64,000 nt of DNA from Streptomyces sp. NBC_00568 (GTDB taxonomy: Bacteria > Actinomycetota > Actinomycetes > Streptomycetales > Streptomycetaceae), in contig NZ_JAPENW010000001.1 in assembly GCF_026341855.1 (NCBI RefSeq), positions 2,967,001-3,031,000 on the forward strand, given 5' to 3'. Positions 51,405 through 59,942 of this stretch are shown here, in pieces (positions within the stretch are counted from its first letter, which is position 1; every line of letters starts with the position of its first letter). The position numbers were made by a program, and so were the translations under genes. The notes beneath the pieces were generated by a model. That model worked only from the letters and a program-made list of their open reading frames with translations, searched no databases and was not told the origin of the DNA.

Positions 51405-52153
51405 TACACCGGTGCGCCCCCACCGGCGCTCCAGTGGAACAACGTCATGGCCACACTGGTCGCGAGGTTGTAACTGGAGACCTGGGGGCGCATCGGCAGT
51501 GACACCAGGTGATCGGCCCGGGCCCGGAGTTCGGCGGACAGTCCGCTGCGTTCCGAGCCGAAGGCGAGCAGGGCGTCGTCGGGGAGCTTCGACCCGCGGA
51601 TGTCCTCACCCTCCGGGTCGAGCGCGAACACCGGGCCCGTCGGCAGTTCGTCCACCGTCAGACGCTCCACGGCGGTCGCGAAGTGCAGGCCGGCCCCACC
51701 GCGTACGACCGTGGGGTGCCAGGGGTCGAGCGTGCCCGTCGTGACCACCCCGGTAGCGCCGAAGCCCGCAGCGAGCCGGATCACGGCGCCGGCGTTGCCC
51801 AGGTTGCGCGGATTGTCGAGCACGACGACGGGCGCGGTGCGGGGTGTGCGGGCCAGCGCCTCCAGGTGGGCGGCGCGCGAGGGCCTTACGGCGAGAGCGG
51901 CCACCGAGGTGGGGTGCGGACGCGGCACGAGAGCCGTGTACGTCGCCTCCGGGACCTCGGTCAGCAGCTCGTCGAGAACGGCGCGTACGTCGGGGGCCAG
52001 TTCGTCGGCCAGTTCCAGGGCCGCCCGCCGGTCGGTGGTGACGGCGACCGGGACGCGCGCCCCGAAGCGCACCGCGTGCTTGAGGGCGTGGAATCCGTCG
52101 AGCAGGACGGAGCCGTCGGCGAGCTGACGCCATGCGCGTACCGGGTCGTTCAT
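51404..52153 (-). CDS. SpoU/TrmH-family RNA methyltransferase
   Basis: A 249-residue SPOUT methyltransferase. Its three SAM-binding motifs are LDNPRNLGNAGAVIRLAAGF (motif 1), LLAFGSERSGLS (motif 2) and LPMRPQVSSYNLATSVAMTL (motif 3), forming the trefoil knot. It 2'-O-methylates a ribose in rRNA or tRNA; the target is unknown. The ATG at 52153 overlaps the upstream HTTM gene's stop by 4 bp, so the three genes from 54425 to 51404 form one coupled operon despite unrelated functions. Confidence 0.92.
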   Translation of the reverse strand: MNDPVRAWRQLADGSVLLDGFHALKHAVRFGARVPVAVTTDRRAALELADELAPDVRAVLDELLTEVPEATYTALVPRPHPTSVAALAVRPSRAAHLEALARTPRTAPVVVLDNPRNLGNAGAVIRLAAGFGATGVVTTGTLDPWHPTVVRGGAGLHFATAVERLTVDELPTGPVFALDPEGEDIRGSKLPDDALLAFGSERSGLSAELRARADHLVSLPMRPQVSSYNLATSVAMTLFHWSAGGGAPV

Positions 52154-53382
52154 GCCGGGAAGCCTACGTGCGTCTGCTCGGGCTCCTCCGGAACGCCCAT
52201 CTCGGGAGCCCGGGGCCCCGGCACCGTACGGCCGCCGCCGGAGAACAGCCGGCCACGCACGCGTGCCACCCCTCCGCCGAGGCGCCGCAGGAAGGACGTC
52301 GGCAGGAACACGGCGTCCGCGGCGATCATCGCGAGCGAGAAGAACGGCAGCCCGAGGACCACGGCGATCACGGCGTGCTCGGTGATCATGGCCGCCAGCA
52401 GGACGTTCTTGACCCGCCGGTTGAACAGGGTGAAGGGGAAGGCGACCTGTACGGCGACCGTCCCGTACGTCACCAGCATCACGATCGTGCCGTGCGCGGA
52501 CAGCAGCTCGGACAGGGCCGGCCAGGGCGAGAAGGAATCCAGGTGGAGCGGGTAGTAGACGGCGGTGCCGTCCTGCCAGCGCGAGCCCTGGATCTTGTAC
52601 CAGCCGGCGGTCGCGTAGATCAGGCACGCCTCGGCCATGATGATCATCAGGGCGGCGTTGTGCACGAGGTTGGCGACGACGTCCAGCAGGATGCGCGGCT
52701 GGGCGGTGCGCGCGACCCGGCCGACGGTCCACCACAGGGCCTGCACCGCCCACAGCCCCCAGAAGACCGTGAGCCAGCCGCCCAGGAAGCCGGCTTCGAT
52801 CCGGCCCGCGCCCGTCGCGGCGGCCAGCAGGACCCCGAGCACCCCCCACAGGGCGGGGCCCGCCCGGTCGGGCCCGGTCCATTCGCCACGCGCGCGTGCC
52901 TCGCCGGCGAGGCGGTCCCGCCGCGCGTCGAGGGACCACACCCGGCCGCAGCGGGTGAACACCAGATAGATCGACATCAGATGGAGGACGTTGTCCCCGC
53001 CGTCCCCGATGAAGACGCTGCGGTTCTGCAGGGACAGCACGCCGATCATGAAGAGCACGGACATCGCGCGGGTCCGCCAGCCCACCAGCAGCAGGGCGCC
53101 GGAGACGACGGCGAGCGCGTAGACGATCTCGAACCACACCTGGCTGTCCGACCACATCAGGGCCGTGAAGGCATGGTTGCTCGCGACGAGCTGCTGGGCG
53201 AGGTCCCAGCTCCATGGTCCGTCGGGCCCGTACATCTCCTGGCGGTGCGGGTACTCGCGCAGCAGGAACAGCAGCCAGGTGGCGGCGAAGCCGATACGGA
53301 TCACGGCGCTCTGGTACGGACCGAGGGCGGACTCCGTGACACGGGCGATGCCCCGCGCGACCGTCGAAGCGATTCGGTTCAT
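52150..53382 (-). CDS. HTTM (vitamin K-dependent gamma-carboxylase-like) membrane protein
   Basis: A 410-residue protein with multiple TM segments of the HTTM type. Typical blocks are SAVIRIGFAATWLLFLLREYPHRQEMYGPDGPW, FMIGVLSLQNRSVFIGDGGDNVLHLMSIYLVFTRCGRVWSLD, EACLIYATAGWYKIQGSRWQDGTAVYYPLHLDSFSPWPALS and LVTYGTVAVQVAFPF. The HTTM fold is shared with vertebrate gamma-glutamyl carboxylase, but bacterial members of this class have no established reaction. ATG at 53382, overlapping the upstream DUF5819 gene stop by 4 bp (ATGA). The two are therefore a coupled pair and possibly one complex. Confidence 0.88.
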   Translation of the reverse strand: MNRIASTVARGIARVTESALGPYQSAVIRIGFAATWLLFLLREYPHRQEMYGPDGPWSWDLAQQLVASNHAFTALMWSDSQVWFEIVYALAVVSGALLLVGWRTRAMSVLFMIGVLSLQNRSVFIGDGGDNVLHLMSIYLVFTRCGRVWSLDARRDRLAGEARARGEWTGPDRAGPALWGVLGVLLAAATGAGRIEAGFLGGWLTVFWGLWAVQALWWTVGRVARTAQPRILLDVVANLVHNAALMIIMAEACLIYATAGWYKIQGSRWQDGTAVYYPLHLDSFSPWPALSELLSAHGTIVMLVTYGTVAVQVAFPFTLFNRRVKNVLLAAMITEHAVIAVVLGLPFFSLAMIAADAVFLPTSFLRRLGGGVARVRGRLFSGGGRTVPGPRAPEMGVPEEPEQTHVGFPA

Positions 53383-54425
53383 GGGGCGCTCGCCTCCGTC
53401 AGCCCGTCCGCGCGATCGCTCTCGGGAACGGCCCACCAGGGCAGCTCACGGACGACGGGCTGGTCGGACACCTTCTCGTCGCTCCACCGGGGAGGCGGCA
53501 CGTTGGTGGTCTGGGAGCGGAGCTGGACGCGCTCGACGACGGCGCCCCGGCCGCCCGCGTGCTCGCGGTCCAGCCGCAGCACGGCGATGCGGCGCAGATA
53601 GCGCTCGGACAGGTCGCCGCGCAGGCCCGTGGGGCGGTTCTCGCCGTCGTGCGTACCGATGTAGAAGTCCCAGGCGCGGCGCAGTTCGTTCTGCTGGGTG
53701 TGGCTCGGCACGGGATTCCCGTCGATGGCGAGGCCGTCGAGCGCGGACAGGTCGTACCAGCCCGTCTCGCGACTGGTCCCGTCCTCGGCGCGGACCAGGG
53801 CGCGCACCTGGACCGTGATGTCCAGCTGCAACGGGTTGGGGGCGAAGAGCTTCCAGTTCTGCTCGAACTCGGGGTAGATCCACTCGTCGATCGCGTGCCC
53901 GTGCTGCTTGGTCACCGTGTTCGAGGGCGCGACGTGCAGGAACACCATGCCGAGATGCACACAGGAGACGACGGCCACGACGGCGAGGGCGAGGGCGGCG
54001 GCGATCTGATAGCGGAGCGAGAGCGCCGCCAGGCCCGCGGGCGCCTCGGCCTCCGGACAAGAGACCCCTTCGGTCCCGGCCTCCCCGGTCCCGGCCGCCC
54101 CGAACTCCGCAGGAGCGACCACCTCGGACTCGGTCCCCTCGGACTCCGGGGGAGCTACCGACTCGGTCACCGGCTCATCGGCCGCCGGATCGCCGGTCAC
54201 CGGCTCATCGGCCGCCCGATCGTCGGTCACCAGCTCATCGGCCGCCCGATCGTCGGCCACCAGCTCATCGGCCGTCGGATCGTCGGTCATCGGATCGTCG
54301 GTCGGCTGCCTGCCGGGAAGCGACGTGCCGCCGGTGGCCCCGCCGGGAGCGGCCTCCTCGGCAGCGGTCCCCTCGGGCGCGACCGGACCAGGCTTCGGCT
54401 TCGAGCCTCCGTCGTTCGCGTCCAT
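53379..54425 (-). CDS. DUF5819-family single-pass membrane protein
   Basis: A 348-residue protein. The ~120-residue cytoplasmic N-terminus is low complexity and contains ten-residue repeats of type DDRAADELVT. One TM helix (IAAALALAVVAVVSCVHLGM, about residue 145) follows, then an extracytoplasmic domain (YPEFEQNWKLFAPNPLQLDI...LPWWAVPE) diagnostic of DUF5819. The domain begins close to the membrane and has conserved Trp/Phe residues. Function is unknown; its partner is the HTTM protein with which it overlaps. I use the ATG at 54425; the frame reaches 54500. Its promoter diverges from paaA. Confidence 0.85.
   Translation of the reverse strand: MDANDGGSKPKPGPVAPEGTAAEEAAPGGATGGTSLPGRQPTDDPMTDDPTADELVADDRAADELVTDDRAADEPVTGDPAADEPVTESVAPPESEGTESEVVAPAEFGAAGTGEAGTEGVSCPEAEAPAGLAALSLRYQIAAALALAVVAVVSCVHLGMVFLHVAPSNTVTKQHGHAIDEWIYPEFEQNWKLFAPNPLQLDITVQVRALVRAEDGTSRETGWYDLSALDGLAIDGNPVPSHTQQNELRRAWDFYIGTHDGENRPTGLRGDLSERYLRRIAVLRLDREHAGGRGAVVERVQLRSQTTNVPPPRWSDEKVSDQPVVRELPWWAVPESDRADGLTEASAP
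54169..54290. repeat. in-frame 30-bp tandem repeats in the DUF5819 gene
   Basis: About four 30-bp units containing CTCATCGGCCG and GATCGTCGG encode, on the minus strand, successive decapeptides like ADELVTDDRA. The period preserves the reading frame, so the array is a variable-length acidic tail of the protein. Confidence 0.88.
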
Positions 54426-54642
54426 CCCGCCCCGATTCACGATCCCGAATCCGACTGCCGGCCGCCGGGTTGCGGGCACCGTACCGCCACGTCGCACCAC
54501 ACCACGACGTTCGCAAGCGAACCGTACTCAGACCCGCCCGCCCGGCACAGCCCCATGCGTCACAACGGCCACGCCAGAGCGCACGAGGTTATCCACAGCG
54601 GTTGACACCATACGGCGCTCGACCGACCATTGATGCGAGCGG

Positions 54643-54656
54643 ACCGAACGATCGGT
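54643..54656. promoter_or_regulatory. PaaR-box-like operator upstream of paaA
   Basis: ACCGAACGATCGGT, a perfect ACCGNNCGNNCGGT palindrome, 32 bp before the paaA ATG. A half-site GGTCGGTCGG continues to its right. Its position near the start fits repression. Confidence 0.7.
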
Positions 54657-54687
54657 CGGTCGGGAATGAGAGGTCGAGGGGGACCGC

Positions 54688-55728
54688 ATGGCGACAGCAT
54701 CAGCGCACCACACGGCCCGCACACAGGCGGACGAAGCCGCCGACGAAGCGGCACGCACAGCGGCATACGAAGCCGTCTTCGACGCCGCAGTGGCGGCCGA
54801 CGAACGCATCGAGCCCCGTGACTGGATGCCCGGCGCCTACCGCTCGACCCTGGTCCGCCAGATCGCGCAGCACGCCCACTCCGAGATCATCGGCATGCAG
54901 CCGGAGGCCAACTGGATCACGCGCGCGCCCTCGCTGCGCCGCAAGGCGATCCTGATGGCGAAGGTCCAGGACGAGGCCGGACACGGGCTGTATCTGTACA
55001 GCGCGGCCGAGACGCTCGGCACCAGCCGCGAGGAGCTGCTGGACAAGCTGCACTCCGGCCGCCAGAAGTACTCGTCGATCTTCAACTACCCGACGCTGAC
55101 CTGGGCGGACGTCGGCGCCATCGGCTGGCTCGTGGACGGCGCCGCGATCACCAACCAGGTCCCCCTGTGCCGCTGCTCGTACGGCCCGTACGCGCGCGCG
55201 ATGGTCCGCGTGTGCAAGGAGGAGTCCTTCCACCAGCGCCAGGGGTACGAACTGCTGCTGGCACTGAGCCAGGGCACCCCCGAGCAGCACGCGATGGCGC
55301 AGGACGCGGTCGACCGCTGGTGGTGGCCCTCCCTGATGATGTTCGGCCCGCCCGACGACGAGTCCTCGCACTCCGCCCAGTCGATGGCGTGGAAGATCAA
55401 GCGCCATTCGAACGACGAGCTGCGCCAGCGGTTCGTCGACATCGCCGTGCCCCAGGCCGAGTCCCTCGGCCTGACCCTGCCCGACCCCGATCTCGTGTGG
55501 AACGAGGAGCGGGGACACCACGACTTCGGCGCCATCGACTGGACGGAGTTCTGGGAGGTCCTCAAGGGCAACGGCCCGTGCAACGACCAGCGGATCACCC
55601 AGCGCCGGCGAGCCCACGAAGAGGGCGCGTGGGTACGGGAGGCGGCCGCGGCGTACGCCGACAAGCACACGAGCGGGACCGGCGGCTCCGCGAGCACGAC
55701 CGGCGAGACAGGAGCGACCCGAGCATGA
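54688..55728 (+). CDS. paaA: 1,2-phenylacetyl-CoA epoxidase, catalytic subunit A
   Basis: A 346-residue ferritin-like di-iron monooxygenase subunit. Iron-ligand helices are visible in [19 protein letters not shown] (ExxH-type) and [19 protein letters not shown] (EExxH). With PaaC it forms the core of the multicomponent epoxidase that converts phenylacetyl-CoA to its 1,2-epoxide using O2. The first ~30 residues are an Ala-rich extension. ATG at 54688 with GAGGGGGACC upstream. First gene of paaABCDE; its stop overlaps the paaB start by 4 bp. Confidence 0.97.
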   Translation: MATASAHHTARTQADEAADEAARTAAYEAVFDAAVAADERIEPRDWMPGAYRSTLVRQIAQHAHSEIIGMQPEANWITRAPSLRRKAILMAKVQDEAGHGLYLYSAAETLGTSREELLDKLHSGRQKYSSIFNYPTLTWADVGAIGWLVDGAAITNQVPLCRCSYGPYARAMVRVCKEESFHQRQGYELLLALSQGTPEQHAMAQDAVDRWWWPSLMMFGPPDDESSHSAQSMAWKIKRHSNDELRQRFVDIAVPQAESLGLTLPDPDLVWNEERGHHDFGAIDWTEFWEVLKGNGPCNDQRITQRRRAHEEGAWVREAAAAYADKHTSGTGGSASTTGETGATRA

Positions 55729-56012
55729 CGAACACCGACTGGCCGCTGTGGGAGGTCTTCGTGCGCTCGCGCCGCGGACTCTCGCACACCCACGCCGGCA
55801 GCCTGCACGCGCCGGACGCCGAGCTGGCGCTGCGCAACGCGCGCGATCTGTACACGCGCCGCGGCGAGGGCGTCTCGATCTGGGTCGTCCCCTCCACCGC
55901 CGTCACGGCCTCCTCGCCCGACGAGAAGGACTCGTTCTTCGACCCGTCCGCGGACAAGCCGTACCGCCACCCGACGTTCTACGAGATCCCGGAAGGGGTG
56001 AAGCACCTGTGA
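55725..56012 (+). CDS. paaB: 1,2-phenylacetyl-CoA epoxidase subunit B
   Basis: A 95-residue small subunit ([21 protein letters not shown]...[13 protein letters not shown]). PaaB is required for full epoxidase activity and assembles with PaaA and PaaC. The start ATG at 55725 overlaps the paaA stop (ATGA) and the stop TGA at 56010-56012 overlaps the paaC GTG. The length matches the family. Confidence 0.97.
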   Translation: MTNTDWPLWEVFVRSRRGLSHTHAGSLHAPDAELALRNARDLYTRRGEGVSIWVVPSTAVTASSPDEKDSFFDPSADKPYRHPTFYEIPEGVKHL

Positions 56013-56728
56013 CTCTCACCGTGAACACCGCGGCCGCCCTGGCCCTCGGCGACGACGCCCTGGTGCTCTCGCACCGTCTGGGGGAGTGGGCGGGCCACGC
56101 GCCCGTCCTCGAAGAGGAAGTCGCCCTGGCCAACATCGCTCTGGACCTGCTCGGCCAGGCCCGGGTGCTGCTGTCCATGGCCGGTGACGAGGACGAGCTG
56201 GCGTATCTCCGCGAGGAGCGCGCCTTCCGCAACCTCCAGCTCGTCGAGCAGCCGAACGGCGACTTCGCGCACACGATCGCGCGCCAGCTGTACTTCTCCA
56301 CCTACCAGCGACTTCTCTACACGCAACTGGCGGCCGGGGAGAGCGAGTTCGCTCCCCTCGCCGCGAAGGCCGTCAAAGAGGTCGCCTACCACCAGGACCA
56401 CGCCGAGCAGTGGACGCTGCGCCTGGGCGACGGCACGGACGTCAGCCACGAGCGGATGAGCCGGGCGTGCGAGGCCCTGTGGCGCTTCACGGGCGAGATG
56501 TTCCAGCCGATCGAGGGCGTCGACCTCGACTGGGAGGGGATGCGGGCCGCCTGGCTCGAGTCCGTGGGAGCCATCCTGCGCCGCGCCACGCTGCCGGTCC
56601 CCGAGGGGCCGCAGTCCGGGGCGTGGACGGCGGGCGCCGGACGCCAGGGGCTGCACACCGAGTCCTTCGGCCGGATGCTCGCCGAGATGCAGCATCTGCA
56701 CCGCAGTCACCCGGGGGCGTCATGGTGA
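56009..56728 (+). CDS. paaC: 1,2-phenylacetyl-CoA epoxidase structural subunit C
   Basis: A 239-residue ferritin-like partner of PaaA. Family blocks are LVLSHRLGEWAGHAPVLEEE, ALANIALDLLGQARVLLSMAG and EVAYHQDHAEQWTLRLGDGT. In known complexes PaaC is structural, without an active di-iron centre. It begins with GTG at 56009 inside the end of paaB (GTGA overlap). Confidence 0.96.
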   Translation: MTLTVNTAAALALGDDALVLSHRLGEWAGHAPVLEEEVALANIALDLLGQARVLLSMAGDEDELAYLREERAFRNLQLVEQPNGDFAHTIARQLYFSTYQRLLYTQLAAGESEFAPLAAKAVKEVAYHQDHAEQWTLRLGDGTDVSHERMSRACEALWRFTGEMFQPIEGVDLDWEGMRAAWLESVGAILRRATLPVPEGPQSGAWTAGAGRQGLHTESFGRMLAEMQHLHRSHPGASW

Positions 56729-57255
56729 CGACGACCGCCCTCGAGGAGGAGCTGCGCAGACTGGCCGGCTCCGTGCTCGACCCCGAGCTGCCCGTCATCA
56801 CGCTGGACGAGCTCGGCGTGCTGCGCGCCGTGCATGTCCTCGGCGCGGACTCCGTCGAGGTCGAGCTGACCCCGACCTACACCGGCTGCCCCGCCGTCGA
56901 GGCCATGTCCATGGACATCGAGCGGGTGCTCCACGAGCACGGCATGCGCGAGGTGTCGGTGCGTACGGTGCTCAGTCCCGCCTGGTCGACGGACGACATC
57001 TCGGACGAAGGCCGCCGCAAACTGCGGGAGTTCGGGATTGCGCCGCCACGCGGCGGGCGTCCCGCTGGCCCGGTGCCGCTCGGCCTGGGACCGACCCGGA
57101 CGGCGGCCTCCGAACCGGAACTCGAGCCCGTCCGCTGCCCGTCCTGCGGATCGGCCGACACCGAGCTGCTCAGCCGCTTCTCGTCCACCGCGTGCAAGGC
57201 GCTGCGCCGCTGTCTGTCCTGCCGCGAACCGTTCGACCACTTCAAGGAGTTGTGA
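56722..57255 (+). CDS. paaD: PaaD, MIP18/SufT-type Fe-S assembly factor of the epoxidase
   Basis: A 177-residue protein. The N-terminal MIP18/DUF59 domain has LAGSVLDPELPVITLDELG and the conserved Cys region VELTPTYTGCPAVEAMSMDI. The C-terminal zinc-ribbon-like part has four Cys in CPSCGSADTELL...CLSCREPF. It is thought to help mature an Fe-S or di-iron centre of the complex. The ATG at 56722 overlaps paaC by 7 bp; a GTG at 56725 giving a GTGA overlap is an alternative. Confidence 0.95.
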   Translation: MVTTTALEEELRRLAGSVLDPELPVITLDELGVLRAVHVLGADSVEVELTPTYTGCPAVEAMSMDIERVLHEHGMREVSVRTVLSPAWSTDDISDEGRRKLREFGIAPPRGGRPAGPVPLGLGPTRTAASEPELEPVRCPSCGSADTELLSRFSSTACKALRRCLSCREPFDHFKEL

Positions 57256-58319
57256 TGGCCCGCTTCCACCCGCTCCCGGTGGCCGCGGTCGACCGGATCA
57301 CCGACGACTCCGTGGCCCTGACCTTCGCGGTGCCCGCGGAGCTGCGCGAGGACTACCGGCACGCCGCCGGCCAGCATCTGGCACTGCGCCGCACGGTCGA
57401 CGGCACCGAGATACGCCGTACGTACTCCATCTGTTCCCTGGCACCCGCGCCCGACGGCGAGGAACCACGCACGCTGCGGGTCGGGGTACGCCTGGTCGAC
57501 GGCGGCGCGTTCTCGACCTACGCGCTCAAGGAGATCGCCGTCGGGGACGCGGTGGAGGTGATGACTCCGGCGGGACGCTTCACGCTGGAGCCGTCGGCCG
57601 GCCTGTACGCGGCGGTGGTGGGCGGCAGCGGGATCACCCCGGTGCTCTCGATCGTCTCGACGCTGCTGGCGCGGGAGCCGGAGGCGAGGTTCTGCCTGAT
57701 CCGCAGCGACCGTACGTCGGCCTCGACGATGTTCCTGGAGGAGGTCGCCGACCTCAAGGACCGTTATCCGCAACGGTTCCAGCTGGTGACCGTCCTCTCT
57801 CGGGAGGAGCAGCAGGCCGGGCTGCCGTCCGGGCGGCTCGACCAGGAGCGGCTTTCCGGGCTGCTTCCGGCGCTCCTGCCCGTGGACCGGGTCGCGGGAT
57901 GGTTCCTGTGCGGGCCGATGGGGCTCGTACAGGGAGCCGAGCGGGCGCTGCGCGGGCTCGGGGTGTCCCGGACGCGCATCCACGAGGAGATCTTCCACGT
58001 GGACGCGGCCACCACGATCGCCTCCGCCGTTCCGGCCCCCGCGCACAGCACGGTGACCGCGCGGCTCGACGGACGGGGCGGCACCTGGCCCGTCCAGGAC
58101 GGCGAGTCGCTGCTGGATGCGGTGCTGCGCAACCGTCCGGACGCGCCGTACGCCTGCAAGGGCGGCGTGTGCGGCACCTGCCGGGCCTTCCTGGTCTCGG
58201 GCGAGGTGCGGATGGACCGCAACTTCGCTCTGGAGCCGGAGGAGACGGAAGCCGGGTACGTACTGGCCTGCCAGTCGCATCCGGCCACGGAAAAGGTGGA
58301 GCTGGACTTCGACCGCTGA
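57255..58319 (+). CDS. paaE: 1,2-phenylacetyl-CoA epoxidase reductase subunit E
   Basis: A 354-residue ferredoxin-NADP-reductase-type electron transfer subunit. The FAD-binding domain has RRTYSICSLAP, the nucleotide-binding domain has VVGGSGITPVLSIVSTLL, and the C-terminal plant-type [2Fe-2S] ferredoxin has YACKGGVCGTCRAFLVSG and VLACQSHPATEKVEL. It passes electrons from NADPH to PaaA. The ATG at 57255 overlaps the paaD stop by one base, with AAGGAG upstream. A long repeat-derived intergenic region follows. Confidence 0.97.
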   Translation: MARFHPLPVAAVDRITDDSVALTFAVPAELREDYRHAAGQHLALRRTVDGTEIRRTYSICSLAPAPDGEEPRTLRVGVRLVDGGAFSTYALKEIAVGDAVEVMTPAGRFTLEPSAGLYAAVVGGSGITPVLSIVSTLLAREPEARFCLIRSDRTSASTMFLEEVADLKDRYPQRFQLVTVLSREEQQAGLPSGRLDQERLSGLLPALLPVDRVAGWFLCGPMGLVQGAERALRGLGVSRTRIHEEIFHVDAATTIASAVPAPAHSTVTARLDGRGGTWPVQDGESLLDAVLRNRPDAPYACKGGVCGTCRAFLVSGEVRMDRNFALEPEETEAGYVLACQSHPATEKVELDFDR

Positions 58320-58329
58320 GCCCGACGAA

Positions 58330-58540
58330 CGGGACTCCGACCCACCGGGTCCGACGGTCAGGACATCGACCGCCGGGCCCGGTGGGCAGAACGTCGACCC
58401 GCTAGGTCCGGGGGCAGAACGTCGACCCGCTTGGTCCAGGGGCAGGACTTCGACGGCTGGACCGGACGGACAGACTCTCGACCGCTCTCGACCGCTGGGC
58501 CGGACGGGCAGGCTCTCGACCGCTCTCGACCGCTGGGTCC
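58330..58540. repeat. degenerate tandem repeats downstream of paaE
   Basis: Units about 30-34 bp long recur: GGGCAGAACGTCGACCCGCT at 58387 and again ~32 bp later, then GGGCAGGACTTCGACGGCTGG, then two copies of CTCTCGACCGCTCTCGACCG. The blocks TTCGACCGCTGGxCCGGACG resemble the paaE 3' end itself (GACTTCGACCGCTGAGCCCG at 58310-58329). The rest of 58320-58753 holds the palindrome below and no gene. Confidence 0.85.
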
Positions 58541-58668
58541 GGTGGCGGTGGGGCGGGTCACTGGCAGTTCACCGCTGCTGACGTCCGGCCGACAGCCCAC
58601 CGCAGCACGCGGGTGATCGACAGCTCGGCCCCGCCCGCGGGTGACCGACCACTGGGCGTTCCCTTCTC

Positions 58669-58684
58669 ATAGAACCTGTTCTAT
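58669..58684. promoter_or_regulatory. KstR-like palindrome ATAGAACCTGTTCTAT
   Basis: Perfect 7-bp arms around CT, fitting TNNAACNNGTTNNA (the KstR consensus as I recall it), 70 bp before the GTG start of the acyl-CoA dehydrogenase gene. The TATC and TTGAC around 58683-58689 may be promoter elements. The core GAACCTGTTC also occurs at 14441-14452. Confidence 0.6.
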
Positions 58685-58753
58685 CTTGACGCACCGTCAG
58701 ATCAGGCGTCCTGTCTGGTCGGTGGTCCGGCGCGTGTGCGGGAGGACGGGATC

Positions 58754-59887
58754 GTGGACTTCACCTTCACCGAGGAGCAGCAGGCGGCGGTCGAGGCGGC
58801 GAAGGCGGTGTTCGCCGGGGTCTCCCCGGACGGGGTGCCCAGTCCCGCGCTCACCGCGGGCGCAGTCGCCGAGGACTTCGACCGGGCCCTGTGGGCGAGG
58901 CTCGCCGACGCGGACCTGCTGAGCCTGCTGCTCGACGAGGAGGCCGGCGGGGCCGGCCTCGACGCGGTCGCGCTGTGCCTGGTGCTGCGGGAGTCGGCGA
59001 AGGTGCTGGCGCGGGTGCCGCTGCTGGAGAGCAGCGCGGCCACGGCCGCCGTGCGCCGATACGGCGGCGAGGAGCTGAGGTCGGAACTGCCGGCGCGAGC
59101 CGGCCGGGGCGAGCTCGTGCTGACCGTCGCCTCCAACGGCAGGACCGGTCACGACCCCGCCGAACTCGCCGTGACCGCGCGGCAGGACGGGACCGCCTGG
59201 GTACTCGACGGTGTGCAGACGGCGGTCCCGTGGGCCCACAACGCCGACTTCGTCGTCGTACCGGCGCACACGGACGCCCACCGGACCGTCCTCGCCCTGG
59301 TTCCCCGCGGCCACGAAGGGGCCGTACTCGCCGAGCAGATCTCCACGACCGGTGAGCGGCTCGGTGAGCTGCGGCTGGAGTCCGCGCGGATCGCCCCCCG
59401 CGATGTCATCGACGCGGAGGGGGCGTGGGAGTGGCTGCGTGAACTGCTGGCCACCGGCACGTGTGCGCTGGCGCTCGGGCTCGGGGAGGGGGTGCTCCGG
59501 ATGACGAGCGAGTACACGAGCAAGCGGGAGCAGTTCGGGTTCCCGGTCGCCACGTTCCAGGCGGTCGCCGTGCAGGCCGCCGACCGCTACATAGACCTGC
59601 GGGCGATGGAGGCGACGCTCTGGCAGGCCGCCTGGCGGATCGGCACGGGAGCCGGGGGTGCGCTCCCGGCCTGCGGTGACGTGGCCGTCGCCAAGATCTG
59701 GGCGTCCGAAGGGGTGCGCCGGGTCGTGCAGACCGCGCAGCATCTGCACGGAGGGTTCGGCGCCGACACCGAATACGCGCTGCACCGGTACCACGCCTGG
59801 GCCAAGCACCTGGAACTGTCACTCGGCCCGGCGGCGGCACACGAGGAAGCTCTGGGCGATCTGCTGGCGGCGCACGTACTGGGGTGA
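58754..59887 (+). CDS. acyl-CoA dehydrogenase, partner-type subunit
   Basis: A 377-residue acyl-CoA dehydrogenase-fold protein. It begins with a GTG at 58754 preceded by GGGAGGA and contains the acyl-CoA/FAD regions (CLVLRESAKVLARVPLLES, TSEYTSKREQFGFPVATFQAV, LHGGFGADTEYALHRYHAWAKHL). The C-terminal YEGT-type catalytic Glu segment, clear in the protein at 11089-12915, is replaced by HLELSLGPAAAHEE. This resembles subunits of alpha2beta2 dehydrogenases in actinobacterial steroid or bile-acid side-chain degradation, where one subunit lacks the base. The upstream KstR-like palindrome supports such a link; no partner subunit is adjacent. Confidence 0.87.
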   Translation: MDFTFTEEQQAAVEAAKAVFAGVSPDGVPSPALTAGAVAEDFDRALWARLADADLLSLLLDEEAGGAGLDAVALCLVLRESAKVLARVPLLESSAATAAVRRYGGEELRSELPARAGRGELVLTVASNGRTGHDPAELAVTARQDGTAWVLDGVQTAVPWAHNADFVVVPAHTDAHRTVLALVPRGHEGAVLAEQISTTGERLGELRLESARIAPRDVIDAEGAWEWLRELLATGTCALALGLGEGVLRMTSEYTSKREQFGFPVATFQAVAVQAADRYIDLRAMEATLWQAAWRIGTGAGGALPACGDVAVAKIWASEGVRRVVQTAQHLHGGFGADTEYALHRYHAWAKHLELSLGPAAAHEEALGDLLAAHVLG

Positions 59888-59942
59888 AGCCCGATCGACC
59901 ACAGGTGACGGGCTCCAGCGGCCGGACCGGAGCCGCGGCCCG

